Source of the DNA: Gammaproteobacteria bacterium
Lineage (GTDB): Bacteria > Pseudomonadota > Gammaproteobacteria > Pseudomonadales > Pseudohongiellaceae
Length of the DNA stretch: 64,000 bases
Assembly: GCA_002706685.1 (NCBI GenBank)
Contig: PALV01000001.1
Span: forward strand, 42,087 to 106,086
Reading direction: 5' to 3'
The notes beneath the pieces were generated by a model. The model saw nothing but the letters and a program-made list of their open reading frames with translations. It was not told the origin of the DNA and did no database searches. Position numbers and translations under genes: made by a program. Of this stretch, positions 28,730 through 36,699 are shown piece by piece (position 1 is the stretch's first letter; each line of letters starts with the position of its first letter).

Positions 28730-30837
28730 GACACTTGACCCTAAAAGGCTTTGGCAAAGCAGGCAGACAGCTTTTTTTCGCTGTTGCGACAAGCGCAGTA
28801 TTTGTCATGCCATCCTTTGTTTCTGCACAGGACAGTGAACAGGGTCAGGACCTGAGTAATGTCCCAATCCGCAGCGCCTCACGTCTGTGTTTTGGCATGA
28901 CCGATATCACCGAGCCTCAGGCTCTGGCTGTATGTGATGCGCTGGCACTCGACCAGAATGTTCGCGCCCGGGAACTGGCACAGCAATGGGTGGCCGATGC
29001 GCCCGATTCGCCAGGTGCACAGTACGCTCTTGCTGAAGTTCTGTTCCGGGTTGAAGGCAATCTACCCAGAGCGCTTTACCACCTTAATATCGCCGAATCG
29101 CTGACCAATTACACATCACTGGGACGTGCGCTGGAGTCTGGCAACCTGGTCTGGCACTACCTGACGCTCAGCCAGCTTTCCTACGCTCATCAGCTGATCG
29201 GCAATCAGGAGGAGTCGCTGGTTTATCTGGACAAGATCAGCCAGATTTACGGGCAGGACACCGAATCATTTCGTGGCTGGCCGCTGATCAAGATGAAACG
29301 CTATGACGAGGCTCGCGAAAGCGCTGAGAAAGTTCTCAGTACCAGCAACAGCCCCGGCGAGCGAAGTCGCGCCTGGAATACCCTGTGCGCTGTGGAGCTG
29401 GCAGACCTGCGTCCGAATGAATCACTGGCCGCCTGTCAGAACGCCATGAACGAAGACACCGGTATTGCCGCAGCGCAGGGCTTCGAAGACCTGGATACTG
29501 TGCATTTGCTCAACTCAGCGGAAGTCTCACTGAATCTGCTGCAGTTTGCTGAGGCCGAGGACTTTCTCGATCGTGCATCCCGCCGTATGGACCCGGACAG
29601 CGTTGGCAACCCCTGGGTCTACAAGCTTTACCTGTACATGAACCAGTCCCGATTTGACGAGGCGCGACAGGCGCTGGATCGCATGCTGGTCTGGCGCGAG
29701 AACCAGACGCCGCTGGTTGGTGTGATGAATCGCGCCGATCACTTTATGGTCAGTGCCGCATTTTTGCTGCTGTCAGGCTACGCCGATGATGCAGCTCGAT
29801 TGACACAGGCAGCATTGAATCAGCCGGATCGCACCGGGTCTTACACAGCGGATGAGGCACAGAAGGATTCCTACTCAGCGCTGGTTAACAGCATGGCTCA
29901 CCAGATGCGCTACCAACAGATAAGGGAGCGCATGGCAACCCGGCCATGGCTCAGTAACGCGCGTCTGTGGATTGAAGCGCAGGCAGCCCGTTTCCAGGCC
30001 TGGCGCACGGGGCAGCTTGCCGCCTCACTGTTCGCCGATGAGCAGACACTGGTCAGTCGACTGCGACCTTACGCCCCGCTGGATGTACATATCCCGGAGT
30101 GGATGGAACATGAGTTAATTGACCTGATCGGTGCCGGCGTTATGGCAGAGCTGCTGGATGCCGCAGCCGCTGAGGGCGCCTTTACATTGAATGAAGGTTA
30201 CTACTTCGCCTACCAGAGTGAAATTCATGCCCGTCAGGGTCGACGTCAAAGTCTGCTGACATCCGCCGAGCAGGCGCTGCGCTTGCTGCCAGCACAGGAA
30301 GTCATGTTGCGCGCCCGCGTCAGTGCACGCCTGGCCGATGCGCTCTGGCGCGACGACCGCCTTGAAGAGGCCATTGGTCACTTTGCCTATGCGCTGCGTC
30401 ACGATCCCAGTCTTTTCCGGCGCCTGGATATTGCCCTGCCCGTCACTCTGACAACAGGTAACACGACTTTCAGCTCAGACCTCAGTGACTATCTGCGGCG
30501 CTCACCACGTTTCATGCTGCACGATCAGGGATTGGCAGTGGCGATTCAGCAGGACGGTGACGCGGAGCCAACGCTGTGCCTGCGCGACCGGCAAGGCGAT
30601 TCATTATCCTGTGTCCAGGCCGGAGACTGGCCTGAAGACAGACCAGCCCTTCAGGAAGACGATGAGGAGCTGGATGAGATCGCACTGCTGATGCGCCAGT
30701 TCCAACACCAGACCTTCGCGCTGGGTTATAATATCAGCCGCTCTCAACGTCTGGCCCTGCTTGGGACCAGCGTCATCATCAGTTCCCGGGATAACTCCAA
30801 CCTGCAACAACAACGCGAAGCAGTGCTGGGGCCCTGA
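28726..30837 (+). CDS. Exported helical-repeat (TPR-like) protein
   Basis: A 703-residue protein with a signal peptide (cleavage about FVSAQ, residue 35). The body is mostly helix pairs of the TPR type, for example YALAEVLFRVEGNLPRALYH, LDRASRRMDPDSVGNPWVYK and EAIGHFAYALRHDPSLFRRL. No catalytic motif is seen. The start overlaps the MoxR stop by 4 nt, so it is cotranslated with the MoxR/TgpA set. TPR proteins are common companions of MoxR operons, though usually with a vWA domain, which is absent here. It probably acts as a periplasmic scaffold. Confidence 0.8.
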   Translation: MRHLTLKGFGKAGRQLFFAVATSAVFVMPSFVSAQDSEQGQDLSNVPIRSASRLCFGMTDITEPQALAVCDALALDQNVRARELAQQWVADAPDSPGAQYALAEVLFRVEGNLPRALYHLNIAESLTNYTSLGRALESGNLVWHYLTLSQLSYAHQLIGNQEESLVYLDKISQIYGQDTESFRGWPLIKMKRYDEARESAEKVLSTSNSPGERSRAWNTLCAVELADLRPNESLAACQNAMNEDTGIAAAQGFEDLDTVHLLNSAEVSLNLLQFAEAEDFLDRASRRMDPDSVGNPWVYKLYLYMNQSRFDEARQALDRMLVWRENQTPLVGVMNRADHFMVSAAFLLLSGYADDAARLTQAALNQPDRTGSYTADEAQKDSYSALVNSMAHQMRYQQIRERMATRPWLSNARLWIEAQAARFQAWRTGQLAASLFADEQTLVSRLRPYAPLDVHIPEWMEHELIDLIGAGVMAELLDAAAAEGAFTLNEGYYFAYQSEIHARQGRRQSLLTSAEQALRLLPAQEVMLRARVSARLADALWRDDRLEEAIGHFAYALRHDPSLFRRLDIALPVTLTTGNTTFSSDLSDYLRRSPRFMLHDQGLAVAIQQDGDAEPTLCLRDRQGDSLSCVQAGDWPEDRPALQEDDEELDEIALLMRQFQHQTFALGYNISRSQRLALLGTSVIISSRDNSNLQQQREAVLGP

Positions 30838-30857
30838 CCTTACGGAAATCATCTTAC

Positions 30858-32057
30858 ATGTCTGACTCCCCGCGAGAATTCTCACGCGGCATGATCGTGC
30901 TTTTGGCGGCAGCATCAGCCCTTGGCCCTGTTGCCATGCAGATCATGCTGCCTGCCATTCCGATCGTGCGCGAGACATTTGAAGTATCAACGGGCACCGC
31001 GCAGCTCACCCTTAGCCTGTCGATGCTATCCATCGCCATAGCAACGCTGATCTATGGTCCATTGTCGGATCGCTACGGTCGCCGGCCAGTGATGCTGGCT
31101 GGCATATCAATCACCGTCATCGGCTCCATTCTCTGTATGGCAGCTGACAGCATCGCCTGGCTGATTTTTGGCCGCATTGTGCAGGCAGCCGGCGGCGCCG
31201 TGGGGCTGGTTCTGGCTCGCGCCATTGTGCGCGACACCTACCCCGCCGATCGCGCGGCAAGTGTCATTGCGACCCTCGTCATGGTGATGGTGGTCATGCC
31301 GATGCTGTCCCCTCTGGTGGGTGGTGAACTGATGATCCGGTTTGACTGGCACAGCATTTTTTATCTGGTTGCCGCCATCAGCCTTACGATGCTGTTTGCC
31401 ATGCAGCGGGCCTTGCCGGAAACACTCAAAAAACAGACACCATTTACGGGTGTCGGCAGCATGCTGAAGGGTTTCGTGACTTTGCTAAGCTCGCGCATCT
31501 TCAGCGCCTACGCCATGAATGTCGCATTCGTCTCTGTGATGTTCTTCAGTTTCATCGCCGCCGCACCTGAGGTCATGGTATCGGTGCTGAACCGGCCACC
31601 CAACGAATACGGCTACTACTTCGTGCTGATCCCTTCAGCCTTTATGGCTGGCAACTACGTCGCCCGCTGGCTCTCAACCAGATTTGGTGTCAAACGCATG
31701 ATCACCAGCGGATCCTGGCTCAGTATCACAGGCATATCAATCGCACTGATCCTGCATCTCAGCGGCCTGCTGCACCCGCTCGCACTGTTCATGCCGATTG
31801 CGCTGACCACGTTCGGGAATGGGATATCGCTACCCAATGCGCAGGCCGCGGCGATCAATGAGTTCCCGGATATGGCTGGCAGTGCGTCGGGGCTGACGGG
31901 TTTTCTGCAGATGGGTTTCTCGGCGGTGGCGGCGCAGCTGGTTGCCTTGATGTTCAACGGCACGGTCTACCCGATGCTGCTGCTGATGCTCACCGCAGCA
32001 ACCCTGTCGCTGGTCAGCTTCTACATCGCTCAACGGCATACTGACTCCAGCGCGTAG
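30858..32057 (+). CDS. MFS multidrug transporter, Bcr/CflA-like
   Basis: A 399-residue major facilitator with 12 predicted helices. The loop 2-3 motif is LSDRYGRRPVML (antiporter motif A), and motif C-like glycine-rich stretches such as AAGGAVGLVLARAIVRDTYP are in helix 4-5, typical of the Bcr/CflA drug:H+ antiporters. The C-terminal half carries GNGISLPNAQAAAI. It follows the TPR gene by 20 nt, perhaps read through. Substrate not predictable; drug or metabolite efflux is likely. Confidence 0.9.
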   Translation: MSDSPREFSRGMIVLLAAASALGPVAMQIMLPAIPIVRETFEVSTGTAQLTLSLSMLSIAIATLIYGPLSDRYGRRPVMLAGISITVIGSILCMAADSIAWLIFGRIVQAAGGAVGLVLARAIVRDTYPADRAASVIATLVMVMVVMPMLSPLVGGELMIRFDWHSIFYLVAAISLTMLFAMQRALPETLKKQTPFTGVGSMLKGFVTLLSSRIFSAYAMNVAFVSVMFFSFIAAAPEVMVSVLNRPPNEYGYYFVLIPSAFMAGNYVARWLSTRFGVKRMITSGSWLSITGISIALILHLSGLLHPLALFMPIALTTFGNGISLPNAQAAAINEFPDMAGSASGLTGFLQMGFSAVAAQLVALMFNGTVYPMLLLMLTAATLSLVSFYIAQRHTDSSA

Positions 32058-32082
32058 TCTACGTACTAATAGACAACGGTCC

Positions 32083-32259
32083 GGGAGGTGGGTGTCACTT
32101 CTCGCCCGGATCGGATCCTTTCTCCTGGCGCCCGGCGGTGCGGGTCTCGACCTCGCACGCTGCGCGGGCTCGGGACTCAGACAGTCCTACCCGCTGATCG
32201 GGCGCCATGCAAAAGGATAAAGCGCGCCCTGATTGGGCGAGAAGTGACACCCACCTCCC
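32083..32259 (+). repeat. Structured element E1 (large stem-loop)
   Basis: A perfect 25-bp inverted repeat (32083-32107 with 32235-32259) encloses 127 nt. Inside are a 7-bp stem (ATCCTTT, 32115-32121, with AAAGGAT, 32212-32218) and a 9-bp stem (TGGCGCCCG, 32126-32134, with CGGGCGCCA, 32199-32207). The end part carries a GGACT/AGTCC hairpin at 32173-32187. Blocks shared with E2 in the same places are GCCCGGATCG, CCCGGCGG, CCCGCTGATCGGG and CGCGCCCTGATTGGGC. It could be a structured RNA (read on the plus strand) or a folded single-stranded DNA. No known class is recognised. Confidence 0.7.
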
Positions 32260-32261
32260 TC

Positions 32262-32452
32262 CCCTTGTGCCATCTGCGGCTTCAGTGCCAGGCCATGGCC
32301 AACGCGCCGCCGCACAAGTTTCAATCAAGGCGCGAGATACCCCAGAGCCGACTCGCCAGCGGCTGACATCAACGCAACTCTACCCTCCTGACCGCAAAGA
32401 CACCATGCCGCGGCTTACGCAGTGATAGATAAAGCCGACGTTGGCACAAGGG
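32262..32452. repeat. Inverted repeat between E1 and E2
   Basis: CCCTTGTGCCA at 32262-32272 is perfectly complementary to TGGCACAAGGG at 32442-32452, and nearby CGGCTT pairs with AAGCCG. The loop contains CAATCAAGGCGCG (32322-32334), matching 12 of 13 bases of CAATCAGGGCGCG in E2. It may be a decayed third element or a bridge between the two. Confidence 0.45.
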
Positions 32453-32454
32453 CA

Positions 32455-32629
32455 GGGTCGCGGGTGGCAGAATCATGCCCAATCAGGGCGCGTCTATCCT
32501 TGTGCCGGACACCCGATCAGCGGGCGGGACTGTCCGAGTCCTGAGCGACGCAGTCGCGAAGTCGAGTTCCCCCCCGCCGGGTGTCCGGTGCAAGGATGCG
32601 ATCCGGGCATGATCTGCCACCCGCGACCC
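32455..32629 (-). repeat. Structured element E2, inverted relative of E1
   Basis: Read on the minus strand this has the same plan as E1. Its outer arms (32455-32480 and 32605-32629) are complementary with one unpaired base. Then come a 7-bp stem (32496-32502 with 32591-32597) and an 11-bp stem (32505-32515 with 32578-32588), then the same GGACTCGGACAGTCC hairpin. The arm sequences differ from E1, but each still pairs with its partner; the loop blocks GCCCGGATCG, CCCGCTGATCGGG and CGCGCCCTGATTGGGC are kept. Three stem pairs in the inner stem and one in the next are changed on both sides. Confidence 0.7.
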
Positions 32630-32698
32630 GGACCGCTGGAGAACATTGAGCCTAAGCAGCAGCGATTCGGGACCAACGCTCAATCGAGGCGTCGGGGA

Positions 32699-32744
32699 CA
32701 GGGTGGCAAGGAGCGAGGAAAACCTGACGAGGACTGCCACCCTG
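32699..32744. repeat. 10-bp hairpin after the Na/Pi transporter gene
   Basis: CAGGGTGGCA (32699-32708) pairs with TGCCACCCTG (32735-32744), with a 26-nt loop. It lies just after the stop codon (minus strand) of the Na/Pi cotransporter gene. There is no poly-T run, so a simple Rho-independent terminator is unlikely. The GGGTGGCA core also occurs in the E2 arm. Confidence 0.4.
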
Positions 32745-32779
32745 GTTCCGGCGCCGGGCGCGCTGAATCTGCAGCGGCG

Positions 32780-34444
32780 TCAGAGGCCGGCGTAGGCTTC
32801 GATGTAGTTTACCGAGTGATTCTTGATGTGCTGCAGAGACATGAACATGTCGCTGAAAGTCTGAGCCGTTACAGCCGGATACTGACCTGCACGCAACCGA
32901 TCCAGGTGGCGGTCACGCATCTGCTTGCCCAGCTTCTTGATAGGACGTGAATCCTTTATCAGAGCCCTGACTGAGTCAACATCAGCGTCTTCGTGACGGG
33001 CTTTGAGAATCGCCTTGAAGTAGGCCTCAACATCGTTGAAGAAAACCATGATGTCCTGCCAGGCCTCTTCGCCGATGTCTTCATTGCGTTTGAACAGTCG
33101 GCTGCGATAGATACTGAAGGCCTGCAGAGCATCAGCAATACTTTCGATCTCATCGGCCATACGCATCAAGCCGTAGGAACGCGCCGACTGCTCCTGGCTG
33201 AGATTACCGGTCATCACGATGGTGATGAACTTGATCATCTCTTCTTCGATGTTGTCGGTGATGTCTTCCAGATGATTGATGCGTTCAAACAGTTTCTTGT
33301 CGTGACCATTGCCGAGCACGTATTCACGGGTCGTGGTGAACATCTCGCGCGTTATCTCGACCATGTTGTCCATTTCCAGGTCTGCCTGCTGCAATGCAAC
33401 CTCAGGCGCCATGGTAGTGCGGTTGCCCAGATACTTGAGCTTGTGCTTTTCCTTTTCGGTTTTCTGTGGCACCAGCCAGATAACGGTTCTGGTCAGGAAA
33501 CCGATGAAAGGCACCCAGATCAGTACGTTGATCACATTAAACATGGTGTGCGCCACCGCAATGTGGAAGCCGATGTAGGGGCGCATACCTTCTGCATCCA
33601 GCTCATCCGCCGCGCCGCCAACAATTAAGTCGACAAACTGGACATACCACGGGAACACGGCAACCAGCACTATCGCGCCAAGGATATTGAAGATGGCATG
33701 GGCGCGCGCGGCGCGGATGGCGGAGGTATTGGCACCAATCGCGGCAAGCTGTGCAGTGATCGTGGTACCAATGTTCTCACCGATAATCAGGGCAACAGCG
33801 GTATTAAAATCGATCACACCAGTCGTTGCCAGTGTGATGGTAATACCGAGCATCGCCGAGCTGCTCTGCACGATGACCGTGAGCAGACAGGCCAGCACCA
33901 CACAGGCCAGCAGGCTCAACAGCGAGTCAGCATCAAACAGGTAAAGATAGGAAATGAAGCCTTCGTCTTCACGCAGTGGGACAAAGGCGCCACTCATGAA
34001 TTCCAGGCCAGTGAAGACCAGACCCAGTGCAACAGACGTTTTCCCCAGTGTCGCCAGCCACTGCCGCTGCGCTGCAAACATGGGATACATGCCCAGCGCG
34101 ATCAGAAACAGACCGTACTTGCCTACTTTGATGGAGATGATCCAGCCCGTGACGGTGGTACCGATGTTGGCGCCGAGGATGACACCGATGGCCTGTTTAA
34201 GCTCCATCAGGCCGGCGTTAACCAGACTGACAGTCATCACCGTCGAGATCGAGCTGGACTGAACGAAGACAGTGATACCAACGCCGGCAAGCACAGCCAT
34301 GACGCGATTGCGAGTCAGCGACGCCAGGATGCGCTTGATGGCTTCCTGGCCACTGGATTGCAGAGACTCTGACAGGTACTTCAACCCGAGGAAGAAGATG
34401 GCCAGACCGCCCAGGGCAGTATATGTAATATCGAAGTAGTTCAT
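32780..34444 (-). CDS. Na+/phosphate cotransporter with PhoU-like tail
   Basis: A 554-residue protein of the NptA/YjbB type. Two membrane repeats each carry the signature QSSS: VQSSSISTVMTVSLVNAG and VQSSSAMLGITITLATTG, with further paired segments GANIGTTVTGW and GENIGTTITAQ. The C-terminal part (from about residue 345) is helical and PhoU-like, with long stretches around MRMADEIESIADALQAF. It should take up or release phosphate with Na+. The ATG at 34444 follows an AT-rich upstream region. Alone in its operon; converges with the MFS gene across the repeat region. Confidence 0.9.
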   Translation of the reverse strand: MNYFDITYTALGGLAIFFLGLKYLSESLQSSGQEAIKRILASLTRNRVMAVLAGVGITVFVQSSSISTVMTVSLVNAGLMELKQAIGVILGANIGTTVTGWIISIKVGKYGLFLIALGMYPMFAAQRQWLATLGKTSVALGLVFTGLEFMSGAFVPLREDEGFISYLYLFDADSLLSLLACVVLACLLTVIVQSSSAMLGITITLATTGVIDFNTAVALIIGENIGTTITAQLAAIGANTSAIRAARAHAIFNILGAIVLVAVFPWYVQFVDLIVGGAADELDAEGMRPYIGFHIAVAHTMFNVINVLIWVPFIGFLTRTVIWLVPQKTEKEKHKLKYLGNRTTMAPEVALQQADLEMDNMVEITREMFTTTREYVLGNGHDKKLFERINHLEDITDNIEEEMIKFITIVMTGNLSQEQSARSYGLMRMADEIESIADALQAFSIYRSRLFKRNEDIGEEAWQDIMVFFNDVEAYFKAILKARHEDADVDSVRALIKDSRPIKKLGKQMRDRHLDRLRAGQYPAVTAQTFSDMFMSLQHIKNHSVNYIEAYAGL

Positions 34445-34527
34445 TTGGGGCGCAGTCTAGTAAAAGCCGCCCGATAATACAATTTGTTTTGTGACAATTT
34501 TTTAACAATAGCGGTAAAAACAATAGA

Positions 34528-35433
34528 TTAGCGCACAGGACCTTCCACGGTTGTCATCAGTGCTGTCGCCACGACAACCGCGACGGCAAGCACAATCTCC
34601 ATCAGGATAGTGAGACGCAGCCCCTTGACGGCACCATGCCGGTTTTGCGATTCAGCCAGACGACTGACCCAGAAGAACTTGTTGCTGGCTCCCAGCGCCA
34701 TCAGGAGTGCTACCAGCGCCAGCTTGGCCAGCAGAAACCGGCCATGCGTTGTAGTCAGCAGGGCGCTGAAACTACCCAGCAGTTGCCAGGCCATCCAGAT
34801 GCCGCTGATGACCATCAGGCCCAGAAACAGCCAGCCAAACTGCCCGAACTGGCGCAGCAGCAATATCAATCGGCCAGGATAACGATCACCCTGAAATGCC
34901 TGCTGGCACACCCACAGTAGCGGCAGCAATGCGCCAATCCAGACAGACACTGCCAGCAGATGCAGCGCCGCTGTAACACGCGTTGCCATATCCAGAATAT
35001 TGACATGGCCAAGTACAGCAACTGACACCGCTAGAGCGATACAGCCAAGCAGCCCCACAATAAAAGCTGCTGCTATCCAGCCATGAAATCGCGAATGGGT
35101 GTCGGCAAGCCAGATTGTGGCCGCTGCGATCAGAACCAGAGCAAACCCTGCCAGGCGCCATCGCAGCCCTTCACCAAGCGTAGTCTCCGCCAGGATGGCG
35201 CCCAGCTGCATGTCGAACATGCCGGAAACGCCCTGCTGATTGACCTGCCCGATATGAACGAGAAAAAACAGACACACTGCCAGCAGGCCCATGATAGTAG
35301 CAGGCAGCAGGTATCGAACGGTGATCGCCTTGAGAGGATAGAGAAGAGAAACGAACAGGCCACCACCGGTGGCCAGCATGGCCAGATAGACCAGTGACTT
35401 GGTCACCAGGCTGGCCAGCAGCCACACAGACAT
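34528..35433 (-). CDS. copD: CopD-family copper resistance membrane protein
   Basis: A 301-residue inner membrane protein with about eight helices. It is CopD-like: histidines near helix ends (LGHVNILDMATRVTAALHLL, LADTHSRFHGW) and GASNKFFWVSRL near the C-terminus, as in CopD/YebZ domains. It begins 11 nt after copC and is clearly its partner. In copper systems CopC in the periplasm hands copper to CopD for import or homeostasis. Some CopCD pairs have other roles, so copper is a family-based inference. Confidence 0.87.
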   Translation of the reverse strand: MSVWLLASLVTKSLVYLAMLATGGGLFVSLLYPLKAITVRYLLPATIMGLLAVCLFFLVHIGQVNQQGVSGMFDMQLGAILAETTLGEGLRWRLAGFALVLIAAATIWLADTHSRFHGWIAAAFIVGLLGCIALAVSVAVLGHVNILDMATRVTAALHLLAVSVWIGALLPLLWVCQQAFQGDRYPGRLILLLRQFGQFGWLFLGLMVISGIWMAWQLLGSFSALLTTTHGRFLLAKLALVALLMALGASNKFFWVSRLAESQNRHGAVKGLRLTILMEIVLAVAVVVATALMTTVEGPVR

Positions 35434-35444
35434 AGTTGATTAGA

Positions 35445-35858
35445 TCAGTGGTGATGGTGTCCTTCGCCGTGCGAATGCTGTTGCATCTGCGCTTCGCCGG
35501 CACCCGGGTTCACGGTGAATCCAAAGCTGTTGCTGACGGTATGACCGTCTGAGCCGATAATTGTCCAGTTTACGGTGTGTTCCCCGATCATCAACTCAGG
35601 CAGATCAAAACTGAACTCGGTCGAGGCTGTAGTGACCGCCTCAAAACCAATATCCATCTCGTGAGCAGCGCCATGTACCAGCGTCAGACGCAGCAGTCGA
35701 ACCGGCTCATTGAATGTCAGAGTCAGTGCTTCCGGGCTGCTGACCTCACTGTCCGCACCTGGCATGGAAGCCGTCAGAGTGCTGTGCGCCAAAGCCTGGC
35801 CAATCAGTCCCGACAGCATCATTACAACAGCTACAGCACGAATCATCATCAGTTTCAT
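35445..35858 (-). CDS. copC: CopC-domain protein with C-terminal histidine tail
   Basis: A 137-residue exported protein with a signal peptide ending at ALA, so that the mature chain starts with His25 (HSTLTASMP), the Cu(II)-binding end typical of CopC. The beta-sandwich carries LTLTFNEPVRLLRLTLV and HTVNWTIIGSDGHTVSNSFGF. Uncommonly the chain ends in HSHGEGHHHH, a likely extra metal site. GAGGA sits 8 nt before the ATG. It is read first in the copCD operon and runs away from the carbonic anhydrase gene. A 7-bp palindrome (ACAGCGC-TT-GCGCTGT, 35940-35955) in the divergent region could be an operator. Confidence 0.9.
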   Translation of the reverse strand: MKLMMIRAVAVVMMLSGLIGQALAHSTLTASMPGADSEVSSPEALTLTFNEPVRLLRLTLVHGAAHEMDIGFEAVTTASTEFSFDLPELMIGEHTVNWTIIGSDGHTVSNSFGFTVNPGAGEAQMQQHSHGEGHHHH

Positions 35859-36048
35859 GATACATCCTCATCAATCATTAGGTCTGGCCTCTGATCTTAC
35901 GGGCCGGTTGCTGAATTCTACCTGAACGTCTTCTGGATTACAGCGCTTGCGCTGTGGCATTTTGTCGCAGTCGATTACTGAATCAAACGTCCCAGTCGGA
36001 TACAATACTGCGATCTGCAAACAGGGAAAATAACAAGCGAGCACGATT

Positions 36049-36699
36049 ATGACAGACAAACTACTGGACGGGTACAAGCGCTTTAAGGCCGGTTACTACG
36101 CTGAAAATAAAGACAAAATCAGGGAGGCAGCGCAAACGCAGACGCCCTCTTACGTTCTGATCACCTGCTGTGATGCCCGACTGGAGCCGTCACGTATTTT
36201 TGACACCGAACCAGGTGATCTGTTTGTAATCCGCAACGTCGCCAATCTGGTTCCGCCCTATGAAGAACAGGGCTCCTATCACGGAACCAGTGCGGCGCTG
36301 CAGTTCGCCATCACGGTACTGGAAGTACCGGAAATCATTGTGCTGGGGCACTCTCGTTGCGGTGGTATTCGCACGCTGGTCCAGCAGGGCGACAAGCTGG
36401 ATCAGTCATCATTCATCGGGCGCTGGATGTCGATCATCGGGCCTGTCTCGAAACTGGCTGATCGTGAGAAGTTGGAAGACCCCGCAACCTACGCACGATG
36501 TGAGCAGGCGGCGGTGGGGTATTCACTGTGCAACCTGATGACATTTCCGTGGATAGCCAGCCGCGTCAAGGAAGGCAAGCTGCGTCTGACCGGCTGGCAC
36601 TACGACATTTACTCCGGTGCGCTGAAAAAAGTGCATGACCAGGACACTATCAGCACCATCATTGAGGCTTCCGAGGATATTCAGCCAGCGCTGCTGTAG
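36049..36699 (+). CDS. Beta-class carbonic anhydrase
   Basis: A 216-residue zinc enzyme that hydrates CO2 to bicarbonate. The CxDxR motif is CCDAR at residues 40-44 and the second zinc motif HSRC is at residues 101-104, followed by GG; together these give Cys2His zinc binding. The length is standard. A TACAAT sequence (36001-36006) lies 43 nt before the ATG and could be a -10 box, but no good -35 is visible. Its last codons overlap the end of the convergent RND pump gene by 19 bp. Confidence 0.92.
   Translation: MTDKLLDGYKRFKAGYYAENKDKIREAAQTQTPSYVLITCCDARLEPSRIFDTEPGDLFVIRNVANLVPPYEEQGSYHGTSAALQFAITVLEVPEIIVLGHSRCGGIRTLVQQGDKLDQSSFIGRWMSIIGPVSKLADREKLEDPATYARCEQAAVGYSLCNLMTFPWIASRVKEGKLRLTGWHYDIYSGALKKVHDQDTISTIIEASEDIQPALL

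Larger units (their letters stand above)
32058..32779. other. Gene-free region holding folded repeats
   Basis: No convincing gene lies here, although several frames stay open because the DNA is GC-rich. The stretch separates an MFS gene and a convergent Na/Pi cotransporter gene. It holds two inverted structured elements (32083-32259 and 32455-32629), an 11-bp inverted repeat between them, a 10-bp hairpin at 32699-32744, and four copies of a CAATC-rich motif. These are described separately. Confidence 0.8.

Noticed and set aside
32083..32629. Integron attC sites
   Set aside because: No RYYYAAC/GTTRRRY core, no integrase nearby, and the elements are longer with different fixed blocks. The variable outer arms also argue against ordinary MITE ends.
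32724..32730. CTGACGA resembling a hammerhead ribozyme core
   Set aside because: The GAAA box is directly before it with no stem III or cleavage site between; the order and spacing fit no hammerhead type.
32088..32950. Small open frames in the repeat region (up to 169 codons)
   Set aside because: They run through the inverted repeats or the antisense of the Na/Pi gene; no start signals and no protein-like composition.
35940..35955. Palindrome ACAGCGC-TT-GCGCTGT as a terminator
   Set aside because: It lies between two divergent starts, with no T run; at best an operator.
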